Source of the DNA: Allobosea sp. LC85
GTDB taxonomy: Bacteria > Pseudomonadota > Alphaproteobacteria > Rhizobiales > Beijerinckiaceae
Direction: 5' to 3'
Assembly (NCBI RefSeq): GCF_000735605.1
Contig: NZ_JPKG01000006.1
Span: 310,001 to 374,000 of the forward strand
Length of the DNA: 64,000 nucleotides
The position numbers and the translations under genes are program-made. How positions within the stretch are numbered: position 1 is the first letter of the stretch; every line of letters begins with the position of its first letter. The notes beneath the pieces were generated by a model. It ran no database searches and had not been told where the DNA came from. It saw only the letters and a list, made by a program, of their open reading frames with translations. Positions 36,825 through 45,983 of the stretch are shown one piece after another.

Positions 36825-39800
36825 TCAGGCGGCTTTCGCCAGTCCCTGCTCCGCCTCGACATGCTTCAGCGGCTTGTTCCCGGTCAGGGCCCGCATCAGC
36901 ACATAGAAGACCGGCGTCAGGAAGATGCCGAAGGCGGTGACGCCGATCATGCCGGCGAAGACCGCAATGCCCATCGCCTGCCGCATCTCGGCGCCGGCTC
37001 CGGTCGAGATCACCAGCGGGACCACGCCCATGATGAAGGCGAGCGAGGTCATCAGGATCGGACGCAGGCGCAGTCGGCTGGCCTCGATCGCGGCCTCGAC
37101 CGGCGTCTTGCCCTCGAACTCCAGCTCGCGGGCGAACTCGACGATCAGGATCGCGTTCTTCGCGGATAGACCGACCAGCACGACGAGACCGATCTGGGTG
37201 AAGACGTTGTTGTCGCCGCCGCTCCACCAGACACCGGCCATGGCGGCGAGCAGGCCCATGGGGATGATCAGGATGATCGCGATCGGCAGCGTCAGGCTCT
37301 CATATTGGGCGGCGAGCACCAGGAAGACGAGCAGGATCGCGATCGGGAAGACGATCAGCGAAGAATTGCCTGCCAGGATCTCCTGATAGGTCAGGTCCGT
37401 CCATTCGAAGGCAAAGCCCTTCGGCAGCGTCTCGTTGGCGATGCGCTCCGCCGCCGCCTGGGCCTGCCCCGACGAGAAGCCGGGCGCCGGACCGGCATTG
37501 ATGTCGGAGGCGAGGAAGCCGTTATAGCGCATCGCCCGTTCCGGCCCGGCATCGGCGCGCACGTTCAACACGGCGCTGAGCGGCACCATCTCGCCCGAGG
37601 TCGAACGGACCCGGAGCTTGCCGATATCCTCCTGAAAGGCCCGGAAGGGCGCGTCAGCCTGGACACGGACGGTGTAGGTGCGGCCGAACTTGTTGAAATC
37701 GTTGACATAGGACGAGCCGAGATAGATCTGCAGCGTTTCGAAGACATCGGTCACCGGCACGCCGAGCTGGCGGGCCTTGGTGCGGTCGATATCGGCATAG
37801 AGCTGCGGAACATTCACCTGGAAGCTCGAGAACATGCCGGCGAGCTCGGGCGCCGTCGCGGCCTTGGCCATGAAGGCCTTGGTCGCTTCATCGAGTGCCT
37901 TGTAGCCAAGGCCGGCACGGTCCTCGATCTGCAGCTTGAAGCCGCCGATCGTGCCGAGCCCCTGCACCGGCGGCGGCGGGAACATCGCGATGAACGCCTC
38001 CTTGATGCCGGCGAACTCCTTGTTGAGCTGCATGGCGATCGCGGCCCCGTTGAGCGACGGGTCCTTGCGCTGCTCGAAGGGCTTCAGCGTCACGAAGACG
38101 ATGCCGGCATTCGACGAGTTGGTGAAGCCGTTGATCGAGAGGCCGGGAAAGGACACCGCGCTCTGGACACCGGGATGCTTCAGGGCAATCTCGCCCATCT
38201 TGCGGATAACGTCCTCGGTGCGGTCGAGCGTGGCGGCGTCGGGCAGTTGCGCGAAGCCGACGAGATACTGCTTGTCCTGGCCCGGCACGAAGCCTCCCGG
38301 GACGGTGCGGAACAGCACGACCGTCAGGCCGACGAGCACGAGATAGACCGCCATCATCGCCGTCTTGCGGGTCAGGATGCGGCGCACGCCGCCGCCATAG
38401 GCCTGCGAGCTGCGGTTGAAGAAGCGGTTGAAGCCACGGAAGAACCAGCCGAACAGCTTGTCCATGACGCGGGTCAGCGCGTCCTTCGGTGCGTGGTGCG
38501 AGCGCAGCAGCAGGGCGGCCAGCGCCGGCGACAGAGTCAGCGAGTTGATCGCCGAGATCACCGTCGAGATCGCGATGGTCAGCGCGAACTGGCGATAGAA
38601 CTGGCCGGTCAAGCCACTGATGAAGGCGAGCGGCACGAAAACGGCGACCAGCACCAGCGCAATTGCGATGATCGGGCCGGAGACCTCGCGCATCGCCTTG
38701 TAGGTCGCCTGGCGCGGCTCCAGCCCCTGCTCGATATTGCGCTCGACATTCTCGACCACGACGATAGCGTCGTCGACGACGATGCCGATGGCGAGCACGA
38801 GGCCGAACAGGCTGAGCGCGTTGATCGAGAAGCCGAAGAGATACATCACGGCAAAGGTGCCGATGACCGAGACCGGCACGGCGACCAGCGGGATGATCGA
38901 GGCCCGCCAGGTCTGCAGGAAGACGATGACGACGAGCACGACCAACGCGATGGCCTCGAGCAGCGTGGTGATGACGGCCTTGATCGAGGCGCGCACGAAC
39001 TGGGTCGTGTCGTAGACGATCGCGTAGTCCACGCCTTCCGGCATGTTCTGCTTGATCTCGCGCATCACCGCCTGGACATTGTCGGCAATGGCAATGGCAT
39101 TCGAGCCCGGCGCCTGGAAGACCGGCACCGCGACCGCCGACTTGTTGTCGAGCAGCGAACGCAGAGCATAGTCGGCAGCGCCGAGTTCGATGCGCGCGAC
39201 ATCCTTCAGCCGTGTCACAGCCCCGGTCGGGCTGGTGCGGATGATGATCTCGCCGAACTCCTCCTCATTCTGAAGGCGGCCCTGGGCATTGACCGAGAGC
39301 TGGAGATCGAGCCCGGGGGCATTCGGCGAGGCGCCGATGACGCCGGCGGCGGCCTGGACGTTCTGCGCCCGGATCTCGCGCACGACGTCACTGGGCGAGA
39401 GCCCGTGCTCGGAGACCCTCTGCGGGTCGAGCCAGACGCGCAGCGAATAGTCGCCCGATCCGAAGAGCTGGACCTGGCCGACACCATCGATGCGCGCCAG
39501 CCTGTCCTTGACGTTCAGGACTGCGTAATTGCGCAGATAGGTCATGTCGTAGCGGTCGTTCGGCGAGGTGATGTGCACCACCATCGTCAGGTCCGGCGAG
39601 CTCTTGATGGTGGTGACGCCGAGACGCCGCACCTCCTCGGGCAAGCGGGGTTCAGCCTGCGAGACGCGGTTCTGCACGAGCTGCTGTGCCTTGTCGGGAT
39701 CGGTGCCGAGCTTGAAGGTGACGTTCAGCGTCATCACGCCGTCGGTCGTCGCCTGGCTGGACATGTAGAGCATGCCCTCGACGCCGTTGATCTGTTCCTC

Positions 39801-40001
39801 GATCGGTGTGGCCACGGTTTCGGCGATGACGCGAGGATTGGCGCCCGGATATTGCGCGCGCACCACCACGGTCGGCGGCACGACTTCCGGATATTCCGAG
39901 ATCGGCAGCACACGCAGCGAAAGCAGGCCGGCGACCAGGATGAGAACCGAAAGCACGCCCGCGAAGATCGGGCGATCGATGAAGAATTTTGAGAGATTCA
40001 T
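36825..40001 (-). CDS. RND efflux pump permease (AcrB/MexB, HAE1 family)
   Basis: This is a 1058-residue inner-membrane proton/drug antiporter, the normal length. It starts MNLSKFFIDRPIFAGVLSVL, a typical HAE1 N-terminus. It carries the first periplasmic porter half, TM4 with the proton-relay pair Asp410-Asp411 (GIVVDDAIVVVEN), the second half after a large cytoplasmic loop (DKLFGWFFRGFNRFFNR), and a TM10-11 block with GLSAKNAILIVEFA that contains the relay Lys. It would export hydrophobic compounds together with the adaptor encoded 87 bp upstream. No outer-membrane TolC-type gene is adjacent. GGGGG lies before ATG 40001. Confidence 0.97.
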   Translation of the reverse strand: MNLSKFFIDRPIFAGVLSVLILVAGLLSLRVLPISEYPEVVPPTVVVRAQYPGANPRVIAETVATPIEEQINGVEGMLYMSSQATTDGVMTLNVTFKLGTDPDKAQQLVQNRVSQAEPRLPEEVRRLGVTTIKSSPDLTMVVHITSPNDRYDMTYLRNYAVLNVKDRLARIDGVGQVQLFGSGDYSLRVWLDPQRVSEHGLSPSDVVREIRAQNVQAAAGVIGASPNAPGLDLQLSVNAQGRLQNEEEFGEIIIRTSPTGAVTRLKDVARIELGAADYALRSLLDNKSAVAVPVFQAPGSNAIAIADNVQAVMREIKQNMPEGVDYAIVYDTTQFVRASIKAVITTLLEAIALVVLVVIVFLQTWRASIIPLVAVPVSVIGTFAVMYLFGFSINALSLFGLVLAIGIVVDDAIVVVENVERNIEQGLEPRQATYKAMREVSGPIIAIALVLVAVFVPLAFISGLTGQFYRQFALTIAISTVISAINSLTLSPALAALLLRSHHAPKDALTRVMDKLFGWFFRGFNRFFNRSSQAYGGGVRRILTRKTAMMAVYLVLVGLTVVLFRTVPGGFVPGQDKQYLVGFAQLPDAATLDRTEDVIRKMGEIALKHPGVQSAVSFPGLSINGFTNSSNAGIVFVTLKPFEQRKDPSLNGAAIAMQLNKEFAGIKEAFIAMFPPPPVQGLGTIGGFKLQIEDRAGLGYKALDEATKAFMAKAATAPELAGMFSSFQVNVPQLYADIDRTKARQLGVPVTDVFETLQIYLGSSYVNDFNKFGRTYTVRVQADAPFRAFQEDIGKLRVRSTSGEMVPLSAVLNVRADAGPERAMRYNGFLASDINAGPAPGFSSGQAQAAAERIANETLPKGFAFEWTDLTYQEILAGNSSLIVFPIAILLVFLVLAAQYESLTLPIAIILIIPMGLLAAMAGVWWSGGDNNVFTQIGLVVLVGLSAKNAILIVEFARELEFEGKTPVEAAIEASRLRLRPILMTSLAFIMGVVPLVISTGAGAEMRQAMGIAVFAGMIGVTAFGIFLTPVFYVLMRALTGNKPLKHVEAEQGLAKAA

Positions 40002-40088
40002 GACATGCCCCCTTCGGGCGCCTCGGGCCTGGCGTCGAGCGTCATACCGCTACGTCACCAGCACCCGAGTTCTAATAGGCGGCCCAGT

Positions 40089-41315
40089 TCAGCGCTGGGC
40101 GATTTCCGTGGGTCCCGCGCCGGCTACCCGGCGCAGCTCTGACTTCTCGGCCATCGGCACCTGTTCGGGAGCGACAGCCGCGCCCGGGCGAATGCGCTGC
40201 AGGCCGTTGACGACGATCCTTTCGCCCGGCTTGAGCCCGGCGGTGACGATGCGCAGCCCCTCATTGGCCGAGCCGAGCGTCACTTCGCGCCAGTTCGCCT
40301 TGAGATCCTCTCCGACGACGAAGACGAACTTCTTGTTCTGGTCGGTGCCGATCGCGCGCTCATTGATCACCAGCGCAGGCTCGGTCCGGGCCTGGCCCAT
40401 GCGCAGGCGCACGAACTGGCCCGGCATCAGCGTGCCATCGGGATTGTCGAAGATCGCCCGCACCCGAACGGTGCCGCTACCGACATCGACAGCGTTGTCG
40501 ACGAATTGCAGCCGGCCGGTGATCGGAGTGCCGTCCTGAGTCGCCGTGCCCATCTGGACCGGGATGCGCTCCAACGCACGCGGGCCATCGGAGACCGGCA
40601 GCGAGCCGAGGGCTCTCAGCACCGTGTTCTCGTCCGCATTGAAGCTGGCATAGATCGGATCGACCGAGACCAGCGTCGTCATCAGCGAAGCACCGGCCCC
40701 GGCTGCGACGAGATTGCCGATGGTCACCTCGAGCCGCCCGATCCGGCCGCTGATCGGCGCCCTGATCTGGGTGTAGTCGAGGTTCAGCCGCGCGGTCTGC
40801 AGGGCTGCCTGGGCGGCGCGGTGATTGGCCTGCGCTTCACGAAGCGCATTCAGGCGGGCATCGAGATCACGCTGCGACACGTTCTGCGTCGTCATCAGCC
40901 TCTGGCCGCGCTCATGCTCATTGGCGGCCAGCGCCACCCGGGCTTCGGCTGCCAGGACCTGGGCCTGGGCGCGCTCGAACTCGGCGACATAGGGCGCCTG
41001 GTCGATGCTGATCAGCAGGTCGCCCTGCTTGACGAGATTGCCCTGCTTGAAATGCACGGCTTCGACGACGCCAGCGACACGCGAGCGCACGTCGACGCGC
41101 TCGATCGCCTCCAGGCGGCCGGAGAACTCAGCCCAGTTGGTCAGTTCGCGCTGCTCGACAAGCGCGACAGAAACCGGGGTCGCCGGGGCAGCCGCCGGAG
41201 CGGTGTCGCTCTGGGCCTTGTCGGAGCCGTTCATCACAAGCAGGACGGCGGCGAGGGAGATGGTGGCGGCCAGGCTTCCGCCCAGCAGGCCATGACGGAT
41301 CGTTCCCTGAATCAT
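40089..41315 (-). CDS. RND efflux periplasmic adaptor (AcrA/MexA type)
   Basis: This 408-residue membrane fusion protein has an N-terminal hydrophobic anchor (about 8-30; no lipobox cysteine). A lipoyl/barrel-sandwich half follows (GVVEAVHFKQGNLVKQGDLLISID). Next come a long coiled-coil hairpin (about 95-165; RAQAQVLAAEARVALAANEHERGQ), the second lipoyl half (LDYTQIRAPISGRIG), a beta-barrel and a membrane-proximal domain (KFVFVVGEDLKANWREVTLG). It couples the pump to an outer-membrane channel. ATG at 41315 follows AAGGAATG. It is probably co-transcribed with the alpha/beta hydrolase-fold gene upstream and the RND permease downstream. Confidence 0.95.
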   Translation of the reverse strand: MIQGTIRHGLLGGSLAATISLAAVLLVMNGSDKAQSDTAPAAAPATPVSVALVEQRELTNWAEFSGRLEAIERVDVRSRVAGVVEAVHFKQGNLVKQGDLLISIDQAPYVAEFERAQAQVLAAEARVALAANEHERGQRLMTTQNVSQRDLDARLNALREAQANHRAAQAALQTARLNLDYTQIRAPISGRIGRLEVTIGNLVAAGAGASLMTTLVSVDPIYASFNADENTVLRALGSLPVSDGPRALERIPVQMGTATQDGTPITGRLQFVDNAVDVGSGTVRVRAIFDNPDGTLMPGQFVRLRMGQARTEPALVINERAIGTDQNKKFVFVVGEDLKANWREVTLGSANEGLRIVTAGLKPGERIVVNGLQRIRPGAAVAPEQVPMAEKSELRRVAGAGPTEIAQR

Positions 41316-41368
41316 GGGTTCATTCCTTGCGAGAGAAGAGAGGATCGAGTTGGTCGCGCTGGCCTGGA

Positions 41369-42202
41369 TCAGGACGGCGCGGTGGATTTGAAGAACTCGG
41401 TTACATGGTCACATGCCAGACAGAGGCAGGAGCCTTCCTTGGGAGCCTCGGCATAGGCTCCTGGCCAATGGCTTGGTGCAGCCTGCACGTAGCGCCTGAC
41501 TGCGACACCCGCTTCCTGCAGCCGGCAGGCATAGCTTGCGCATTCGTCACGCAGCGGATCGTCCTCCGCCGTGATCAGCAGGGCGGGAGCCAGCCCGGCG
41601 AGCCGGGAGGCGTTGAGCGGCGCCGCATAGGGATGAGCCGCCTTGTCCGGCGAGCCCAGATAGTCGTGCCAGCCATCGGCCCAGCGACATCCGACGGGGC
41701 CGGCATCGGCCTCGCGCAGCGAATAGGTCCCAAGGCAGGAATCCAGCATCGGCGAGAGCAGGATCTGCCCGGCGAGCGGCGGTCCCTGCCGGTCGCGCAC
41801 CATCATGGCGAGAGCCGCGGCCAGATTGCCACCAGCCTCTTCGCCAGCGACATAGAATGGGGCGTTCTTCGAAACCCAGCGGCTGCGCGCCTTGTAGAGC
41901 GCCAGCAAGCCACCAAATACGGCCTCCAGCACATCGGGGAAGCGGTGCATTGGCGCGAGCGGATAATCGACCGAGACGACAGCGGCACCGGCGCGCGCCA
42001 GGATCGTCGCGACGGCCTCCCCGCTTGCCAGCGAGCCCTCGTTGAAGGTGCCGCCATGCAGGTGCATGACCAGCGCAGTGCTGCGGTTGAGCTCTGCCGG
42101 GACGAAGACACGCGCCGCCAGCGAGACTGGCTTGGCAGCGATCACCTCATCCCGCCATGTCACGGCGATCGGGCGGTCGAGGGTGGCGGTCTGAGCGGAC
42201 AT
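41369..42202 (-). CDS. HSL-type alpha/beta hydrolase-fold protein lacking the nucleophile Ser
   Basis: This 277-residue protein matches the hormone-sensitive-lipase branch. It has the oxyanion HGG (residues 49-51, VMHLHGGTFNEGS), SVDYPLAP, the acid block ITAEDDPLRDE, and a candidate His in PSHWPGAY. The nucleophile elbow, normally GDSAGG, reads GEEAGG (120-125), with Glu in place of the catalytic Ser. It is therefore probably not a classical esterase. ATG at 42202 is chosen; the frame stays open upstream. It lies upstream of the RND operon in the same orientation and is divergent from a LysR regulator, so the regulator may control all three genes. Confidence 0.8.
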   Translation of the reverse strand: MSAQTATLDRPIAVTWRDEVIAAKPVSLAARVFVPAELNRSTALVMHLHGGTFNEGSLASGEAVATILARAGAAVVSVDYPLAPMHRFPDVLEAVFGGLLALYKARSRWVSKNAPFYVAGEEAGGNLAAALAMMVRDRQGPPLAGQILLSPMLDSCLGTYSLREADAGPVGCRWADGWHDYLGSPDKAAHPYAAPLNASRLAGLAPALLITAEDDPLRDECASYACRLQEAGVAVRRYVQAAPSHWPGAYAEAPKEGSCLCLACDHVTEFFKSTAPS

Positions 42203-42288
42203 GGTGTGTCCCGGCGGCTTCTGTTGCAATGCAACCTGATTTAGACCACCGTGTTTTTGCAATAAATATCCACTTTGCTCATTCATTA

Positions 42289-42302
42289 TTTCCATACGGA
42301 AA
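42289..42302. promoter_or_regulatory. Candidate LysR-type operator
   Basis: TTTCC-ATAC-GGAAA is a perfect dyad that fits a T-N11-A style LysR box. It lies 32 bp before the lysR-like start in an AT-rich divergent region. A second short palindrome, TTGCAATGCAA, lies at about 42224-42234 nearer the hydrolase-fold gene. Confidence 0.5.
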
Positions 42303-42333
42303 CAATCGAAAGAGCAGCCCTTGAGAGAAAGCC

Positions 42334-43269
42334 ATGGACCAGCTCAGCGCCATGCGCGCCTTTGTCCGCGTCGTCGAAGCCGGCACCTTCACCCGTGCAG
42401 CCGATCTGCTCGACATGCCCAAGCCGACGGTGACCAAGCAGATCCAGCAGCTTGAGTCGCATCTCCACGCCAAGCTCCTCAACCGCACCACGCGGCGCGT
42501 GACGGTGACGATGGACGGGGCGGCCTATTACGAGCGCGCGCTCAGGGTCCTGAACGAAATCGACGAACTCGACGGCAGCATGGCCTCGTCACAGGCCAGG
42601 CCGAGCGGACGTCTGCGCGTCGACGTCAGCGCACCGCTGGCCATGCGGGTCATCATCCCCAACCTGCCCGGGTTCCATGCGCGCTATCCCGACATCCAGA
42701 TCGACCTCGGCCTCAGCGACCGACCGGCCGATCTGCTGGCGGAGAATCTCGATTGCGCCGTCCGGGCCGGCGAGATCGCCGACCAGAGTCTGATCGCCCG
42801 GCGCATCGGCGAGATGTATCTCGTGACCTGCGCCTCCCCCTCCTATGTCCAGCGCCATGGCGAACCACAGCATCCGACCGACCTCGAGGGCGATCATTTC
42901 ATCGTCGGCTATCGCTATGCCGGAACCAGTCGCACGGCCCCCTTTACCTATGCCGACGGCAAGGAAAGCCACGAGATCAGGGGACGCTTCGTCGTGTCGC
43001 TGAACGAAGGCACCGGTTACGTCGCCGCCGCGCTGGCGGGGCTTGGCATCGTTCAGGCGCCAACCTTCATGGTGCAGGAGGATATTGCCGCCGGCCGGCT
43101 CGTGCCGCTGCTGACGAACTGGTGCTCGACCCCCAAGCCGCTGCACATCGTCTACCCGCCGAATCGTCACCTCAGCAACAAGGTGCGCGTCTTCGTCGAC
43201 TGGCTGGCCGAGCTCTTCGCCAAGGACGACCTGATCCAGCGACGCTCCAGCCTGCCGCATTGCGCCTAG
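42334..43269 (+). CDS. LysR-family transcriptional regulator
   Basis: This 311-residue protein has an N-terminal HTH (MRAFVRVVEAGTFTRAADLL, MPKPTVTKQIQQLE, LLNRTTRRVTVT) and a type 2 periplasmic-binding-like effector domain. It resembles the small CrgA/DsdC-like group that often controls neighbouring hydrolase or efflux genes. ATG at 42334 follows GAGAGAAAG. It is divergent from the hydrolase-fold and RND efflux genes. Its stop codon TAG is the first three bases of a mosaic repeat. Confidence 0.94.
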   Translation: MDQLSAMRAFVRVVEAGTFTRAADLLDMPKPTVTKQIQQLESHLHAKLLNRTTRRVTVTMDGAAYYERALRVLNEIDELDGSMASSQARPSGRLRVDVSAPLAMRVIIPNLPGFHARYPDIQIDLGLSDRPADLLAENLDCAVRAGEIADQSLIARRIGEMYLVTCASPSYVQRHGEPQHPTDLEGDHFIVGYRYAGTSRTAPFTYADGKESHEIRGRFVVSLNEGTGYVAAALAGLGIVQAPTFMVQEDIAAGRLVPLLTNWCSTPKPLHIVYPPNRHLSNKVRVFVDWLAELFAKDDLIQRRSSLPHCA

Positions 43270-43370
43270 ATCATCGGACCGGAAATCGTATCCGGCCCGA
43301 TGATCTAACCCTTTGTGTTTGCATCGGCTTTCCCGAAAATCGCAATCCACTTTTCGGGCCGATGCTTTAG
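43267..43370 (+). repeat. Mosaic palindromic repeat, copy 6
   Basis: Module A (43267-43307, TAGATCATCGGACCGGAAAT...TCCGGCCCGATGATCTA), the linker accctttgtgtttg, and module B (about 43320-43370, GCATCGGCTTTCCCGAAAAT...TTTTCGGGCCGATGC). It is nearly identical to copies 3 and 4. The leading TAG is the stop codon of the lysR-like gene. The remaining gap to 43523 holds nothing else I can identify. Confidence 0.88.
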
Positions 43371-43523
43371 GACGCAAGGCACCGCTCCCGAGTATCGCCC
43401 AGCGCCGGCGGAGAACGTCATTCCGCCCATGGAGACGCACCAGGCCGCACGGACACGATACGCGTCGATCCCTGCGGCCTGGGCCAAGCCTCCACCTCGC
43501 CCGAACTGTTCAGGCGGCCGGGC

Positions 43524-44963
43524 TCATGCGGCCTGCGAACTCGCCGTCGGCTTCACATTCTGGTTCATGCGAAACAGGTTCATCGGGTCGTAGCGCCGCT
43601 TCAACTCGGCAAGGCGATGGTAACTTCCCCCGTAAGCCGCCTGGACGCGGTCCATCTCGTCTGCCGGCATGAAGTTGATATAGGCCGTTCCGGCTGAATA
43701 CGGCCTGGCGGCGTCAAAGAGCGCGCGCGCCCAGGCGATGCAGGCCTGGTCCATGCCCTGTTCACGCCAGCGCGCATGAACATTCATGACAAAATGGGAG
43801 CTGCGTTGCGGAAAGGCGGTCGCATCTGCCGCAACGCGGCCAGCCGCTCCACCGACATGGCCGATGAAGATCTCGCATTCCGGGCCGGGAAGGCGACGCA
43901 CCGCGCCAATCAGGATTCTGATCGTCGCATCGGAGAGCTCGGTGAAGTCGTGGCTCTTCCAGTAATTGCGGGCACCGGCCGTGAGCAACGGATCGAAGGC
44001 CTGTTGCCATGCCGCGAAAGGCGCAGGCCCAACCACATCGGCGATCGGCTTTCCGATGGCGCGCAGCCTGGCGGTCGCCTTTTCGCCTTCGGCGATGTCG
44101 CCGCAATAGCACATCGCGAGAACCAGCACGCCCCTGCCATGCCACTCGGCCGGCAGGAACGGCAGCGGCGGCGCCTGTCGCATCACGACCCAACAGGTCA
44201 GCTCGTCGGGCGCCACGTCCAGGGCCTGACGATATTGCTTCAGGACGGCCTCGGCATCATCGAAGGGATGCACGACGAGGCCTGCCAAGACCTGGGGCCC
44301 CACCTTGTGAAGCCGAAATTCGAACGCGGTGACGACCCCGAAATTTCCACCGCCGCCGCGCAGGGCCCAGAACAGGTCGGGATCTTCCGATTGGCTTGCG
44401 CGCCTGAGCTCGCCATCGGCCGTGACCACCTCGACAGACAGAAGGTTGTCCAGGGTCAAACCGAACTTCCTCGTGATCCAGCCAAAGCCCCCGCCCAGCG
44501 TCAGTCCGGCAATGCCCGTGGTCGAATTGATGCCCGTCGGCACCGCCAAGCCGAAGGCCTGCGTTTCCTTGTCGACATCGGCAAGGGTTGCGCCCGGCTC
44601 GACCCAGGCGAGCTGCGATGTTGCGTCGACACGGACCGATTTCATCGGTGACAGGTCGATCATCAGGCCGCCGTCACAGACGGCGTTTCCGGCAATGCCG
44701 TGCCCGCCGCCACGCACCGAGACCAACAGTCCGTTGTCACGCGCGAATCGTACGGCACTGACGACATCTGCAGCTACCGCACAACGTATGATCAGGCCGG
44801 GCTTGCGATCGACCATTCCATTCCAGATCGCGCGCGCACCATCATAGGCTGCATCAGTCTCGTCGAGCACGCTGCCATGAAGCTGCGCGGCGAACGCCTC
44901 GATGGCTGAGGCGCTGATGGTCTTCCTTCCGGCTGCCAATGTGGTGAGGCTGTGGGCTCGCAT
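43524..44963 (-). CDS. FAD-dependent oxidase, berberine-bridge type
   Basis: This 479-residue protein has a PCMH-type FAD domain with RGGGHGIAGNAV (His88 is the expected 8-alpha-histidyl FAD attachment), the GGGFGWITRKFGLTLDNLL block and LFWALRGGGGNFGVVTAF. The C-terminal BBE segment ends YDPMNLFRMNQNV. The Cys that gives bicovalent FAD in some members (xCDN) is Leu here, so single covalent attachment is expected. It is probably an oxidase of a sugar, alcohol or secondary metabolite; the substrate is unknown. ATG at 44963 follows GGGAGAAG. The 235-bp region upstream holds no gene I can support. Confidence 0.92.
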   Translation of the reverse strand: MRAHSLTTLAAGRKTISASAIEAFAAQLHGSVLDETDAAYDGARAIWNGMVDRKPGLIIRCAVAADVVSAVRFARDNGLLVSVRGGGHGIAGNAVCDGGLMIDLSPMKSVRVDATSQLAWVEPGATLADVDKETQAFGLAVPTGINSTTGIAGLTLGGGFGWITRKFGLTLDNLLSVEVVTADGELRRASQSEDPDLFWALRGGGGNFGVVTAFEFRLHKVGPQVLAGLVVHPFDDAEAVLKQYRQALDVAPDELTCWVVMRQAPPLPFLPAEWHGRGVLVLAMCYCGDIAEGEKATARLRAIGKPIADVVGPAPFAAWQQAFDPLLTAGARNYWKSHDFTELSDATIRILIGAVRRLPGPECEIFIGHVGGAAGRVAADATAFPQRSSHFVMNVHARWREQGMDQACIAWARALFDAARPYSAGTAYINFMPADEMDRVQAAYGGSYHRLAELKRRYDPMNLFRMNQNVKPTASSQAA

Positions 44964-45198
44964 GATCGCTTCTCCCGAATGGGTGATGAACGCTCAGCCC
45001 CCGCCAATAGAATTCTGCGCCGACGCCAGGCAGCGCTCAGTGATCCAGATCACAGAGGCCCGGGATTCGACATTTCAGCGCGATGGAAGTTTGGGCCGGG
45101 AGTTTGACGCGACGACCGTGCCCAGCCGCGGGCAATCGCGCAGGGCTCAATGATCGGAGATCGGATGTTGTACTGACTTGATCGGGAGCAAGCCCCCC

Positions 45199-45894
45199 TC
45201 AAGCGGAACGCGCTTCCTTCAATGCATCAAGTTCCGCCGCCACGGCAGCGATGCCGCCAAAGGCAAAGCGCTGGAAATGGGCGACCATCTCGTCAACGGC
45301 GCCGGGGTCTGACGACAGGCCGGGAAAGACCTGCGCGAGGACCTGGCGATTGCCGACGAGCATCACCACGAAGGGGGCGATGATATTGAGACAGCAGCGG
45401 GCAACGACGGGATGATCAGGCGGCACTCCGAGGATCTCGCCAACGATCCCGGTGACGATACGCTTCTTCGGGAGAATCTCGCGATCCCGCAGCACCGCGA
45501 AGGCGGGTGACGGCGCCAGCACCTCGCGGCTCAGGACCCGCAAGGACCAGCTCGAGGAGGCGGGCCCCATGATCGTGCGGACGATGAGGCCAATGAGGGT
45601 ACGAAGCTTGTCCTCCGGGGCCCTCGGCGCCTCTGCCAGCTTGAGCAGCCGATCATAGGTCAGCAGGCGACGATGCGCCTCGACCAGCACTTCGGCATAG
45701 AGCCCTTCGATTCCTCCGTAATAGTAGTTGACGGCCGCGGAGTTGCTGCCCGCGCGCTCGGCGATCTCCTTGCCCGTGGCGCGGTCGAAGCCCTTTTCTG
45801 CAAACACCTCTCCGGCCGCATCGAGAATCTGTGCCTTGGTTGCAGCGCCATCCTCGCGGCGGCCGGGCAATTTTCGAGGAATCGTTCGTTTCAT
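45199..45894 (-). CDS. TetR-family regulator, CecR-like
   Basis: This 231-residue protein has a TetR HTH (TKAQILDAAGEVFAEKGFDRATGKEIAERAGSNSAAVNYYYGG) and a C-terminal domain with the CecR-type block SSSWSLRVLSREVLAPSPAF. In E. coli, CecR controls the ybhGFSR exporter. Here an equivalent four-gene exporter is divergent, with a perfect 8-bp inverted repeat in the shared promoter region, so autoregulation and repression of the exporter are likely. ATG at 45894 is used. Confidence 0.92.
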   Translation of the reverse strand: MKRTIPRKLPGRREDGAATKAQILDAAGEVFAEKGFDRATGKEIAERAGSNSAAVNYYYGGIEGLYAEVLVEAHRRLLTYDRLLKLAEAPRAPEDKLRTLIGLIVRTIMGPASSSWSLRVLSREVLAPSPAFAVLRDREILPKKRIVTGIVGEILGVPPDHPVVARCCLNIIAPFVVMLVGNRQVLAQVFPGLSSDPGAVDEMVAHFQRFAFGGIAAVAAELDALKEARSA

Positions 45895-45920
45895 GATCCG
45901 AGCTTAGCGCCGGGCAAGCA

Positions 45921-45944
45921 TATTTGAAAGATAAAATTCAAATA
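45921..45944. promoter_or_regulatory. Candidate operator of the CecR-like regulator
   Basis: TATTTGAA-N8-TTCAAATA is a perfect inverted repeat in the 89-bp divergent region. It sits immediately upstream of the exporter promoter and 27 bp from the regulator start, well placed to control both. Confidence 0.68.
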
Positions 45945-45949
45945 CGGAT

Positions 45950-45977
45950 TTGACATACTGCACAAGGCTCCTATCTT
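45950..45977 (+). promoter_or_regulatory. Sigma-70 type promoter of the exporter operon
   Basis: TTGACA (45950-45955) and TATCTT (45972-45977) are separated by 16 bp. The expected transcription start, about seven bases after the -10, coincides with the ATG at 45984, so the transcript may be leaderless. Confidence 0.6.
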
Positions 45978-45983
45978 GAAGGC

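Noticed and set aside
37305..39992. 895-codon open frame on the + strand
   Set aside because: It lies wholly antisense to the RND permease gene. The translation is rich in Arg, Asp, His and Gln without any family motif, which is the usual mirror of GC-rich coding sequence.
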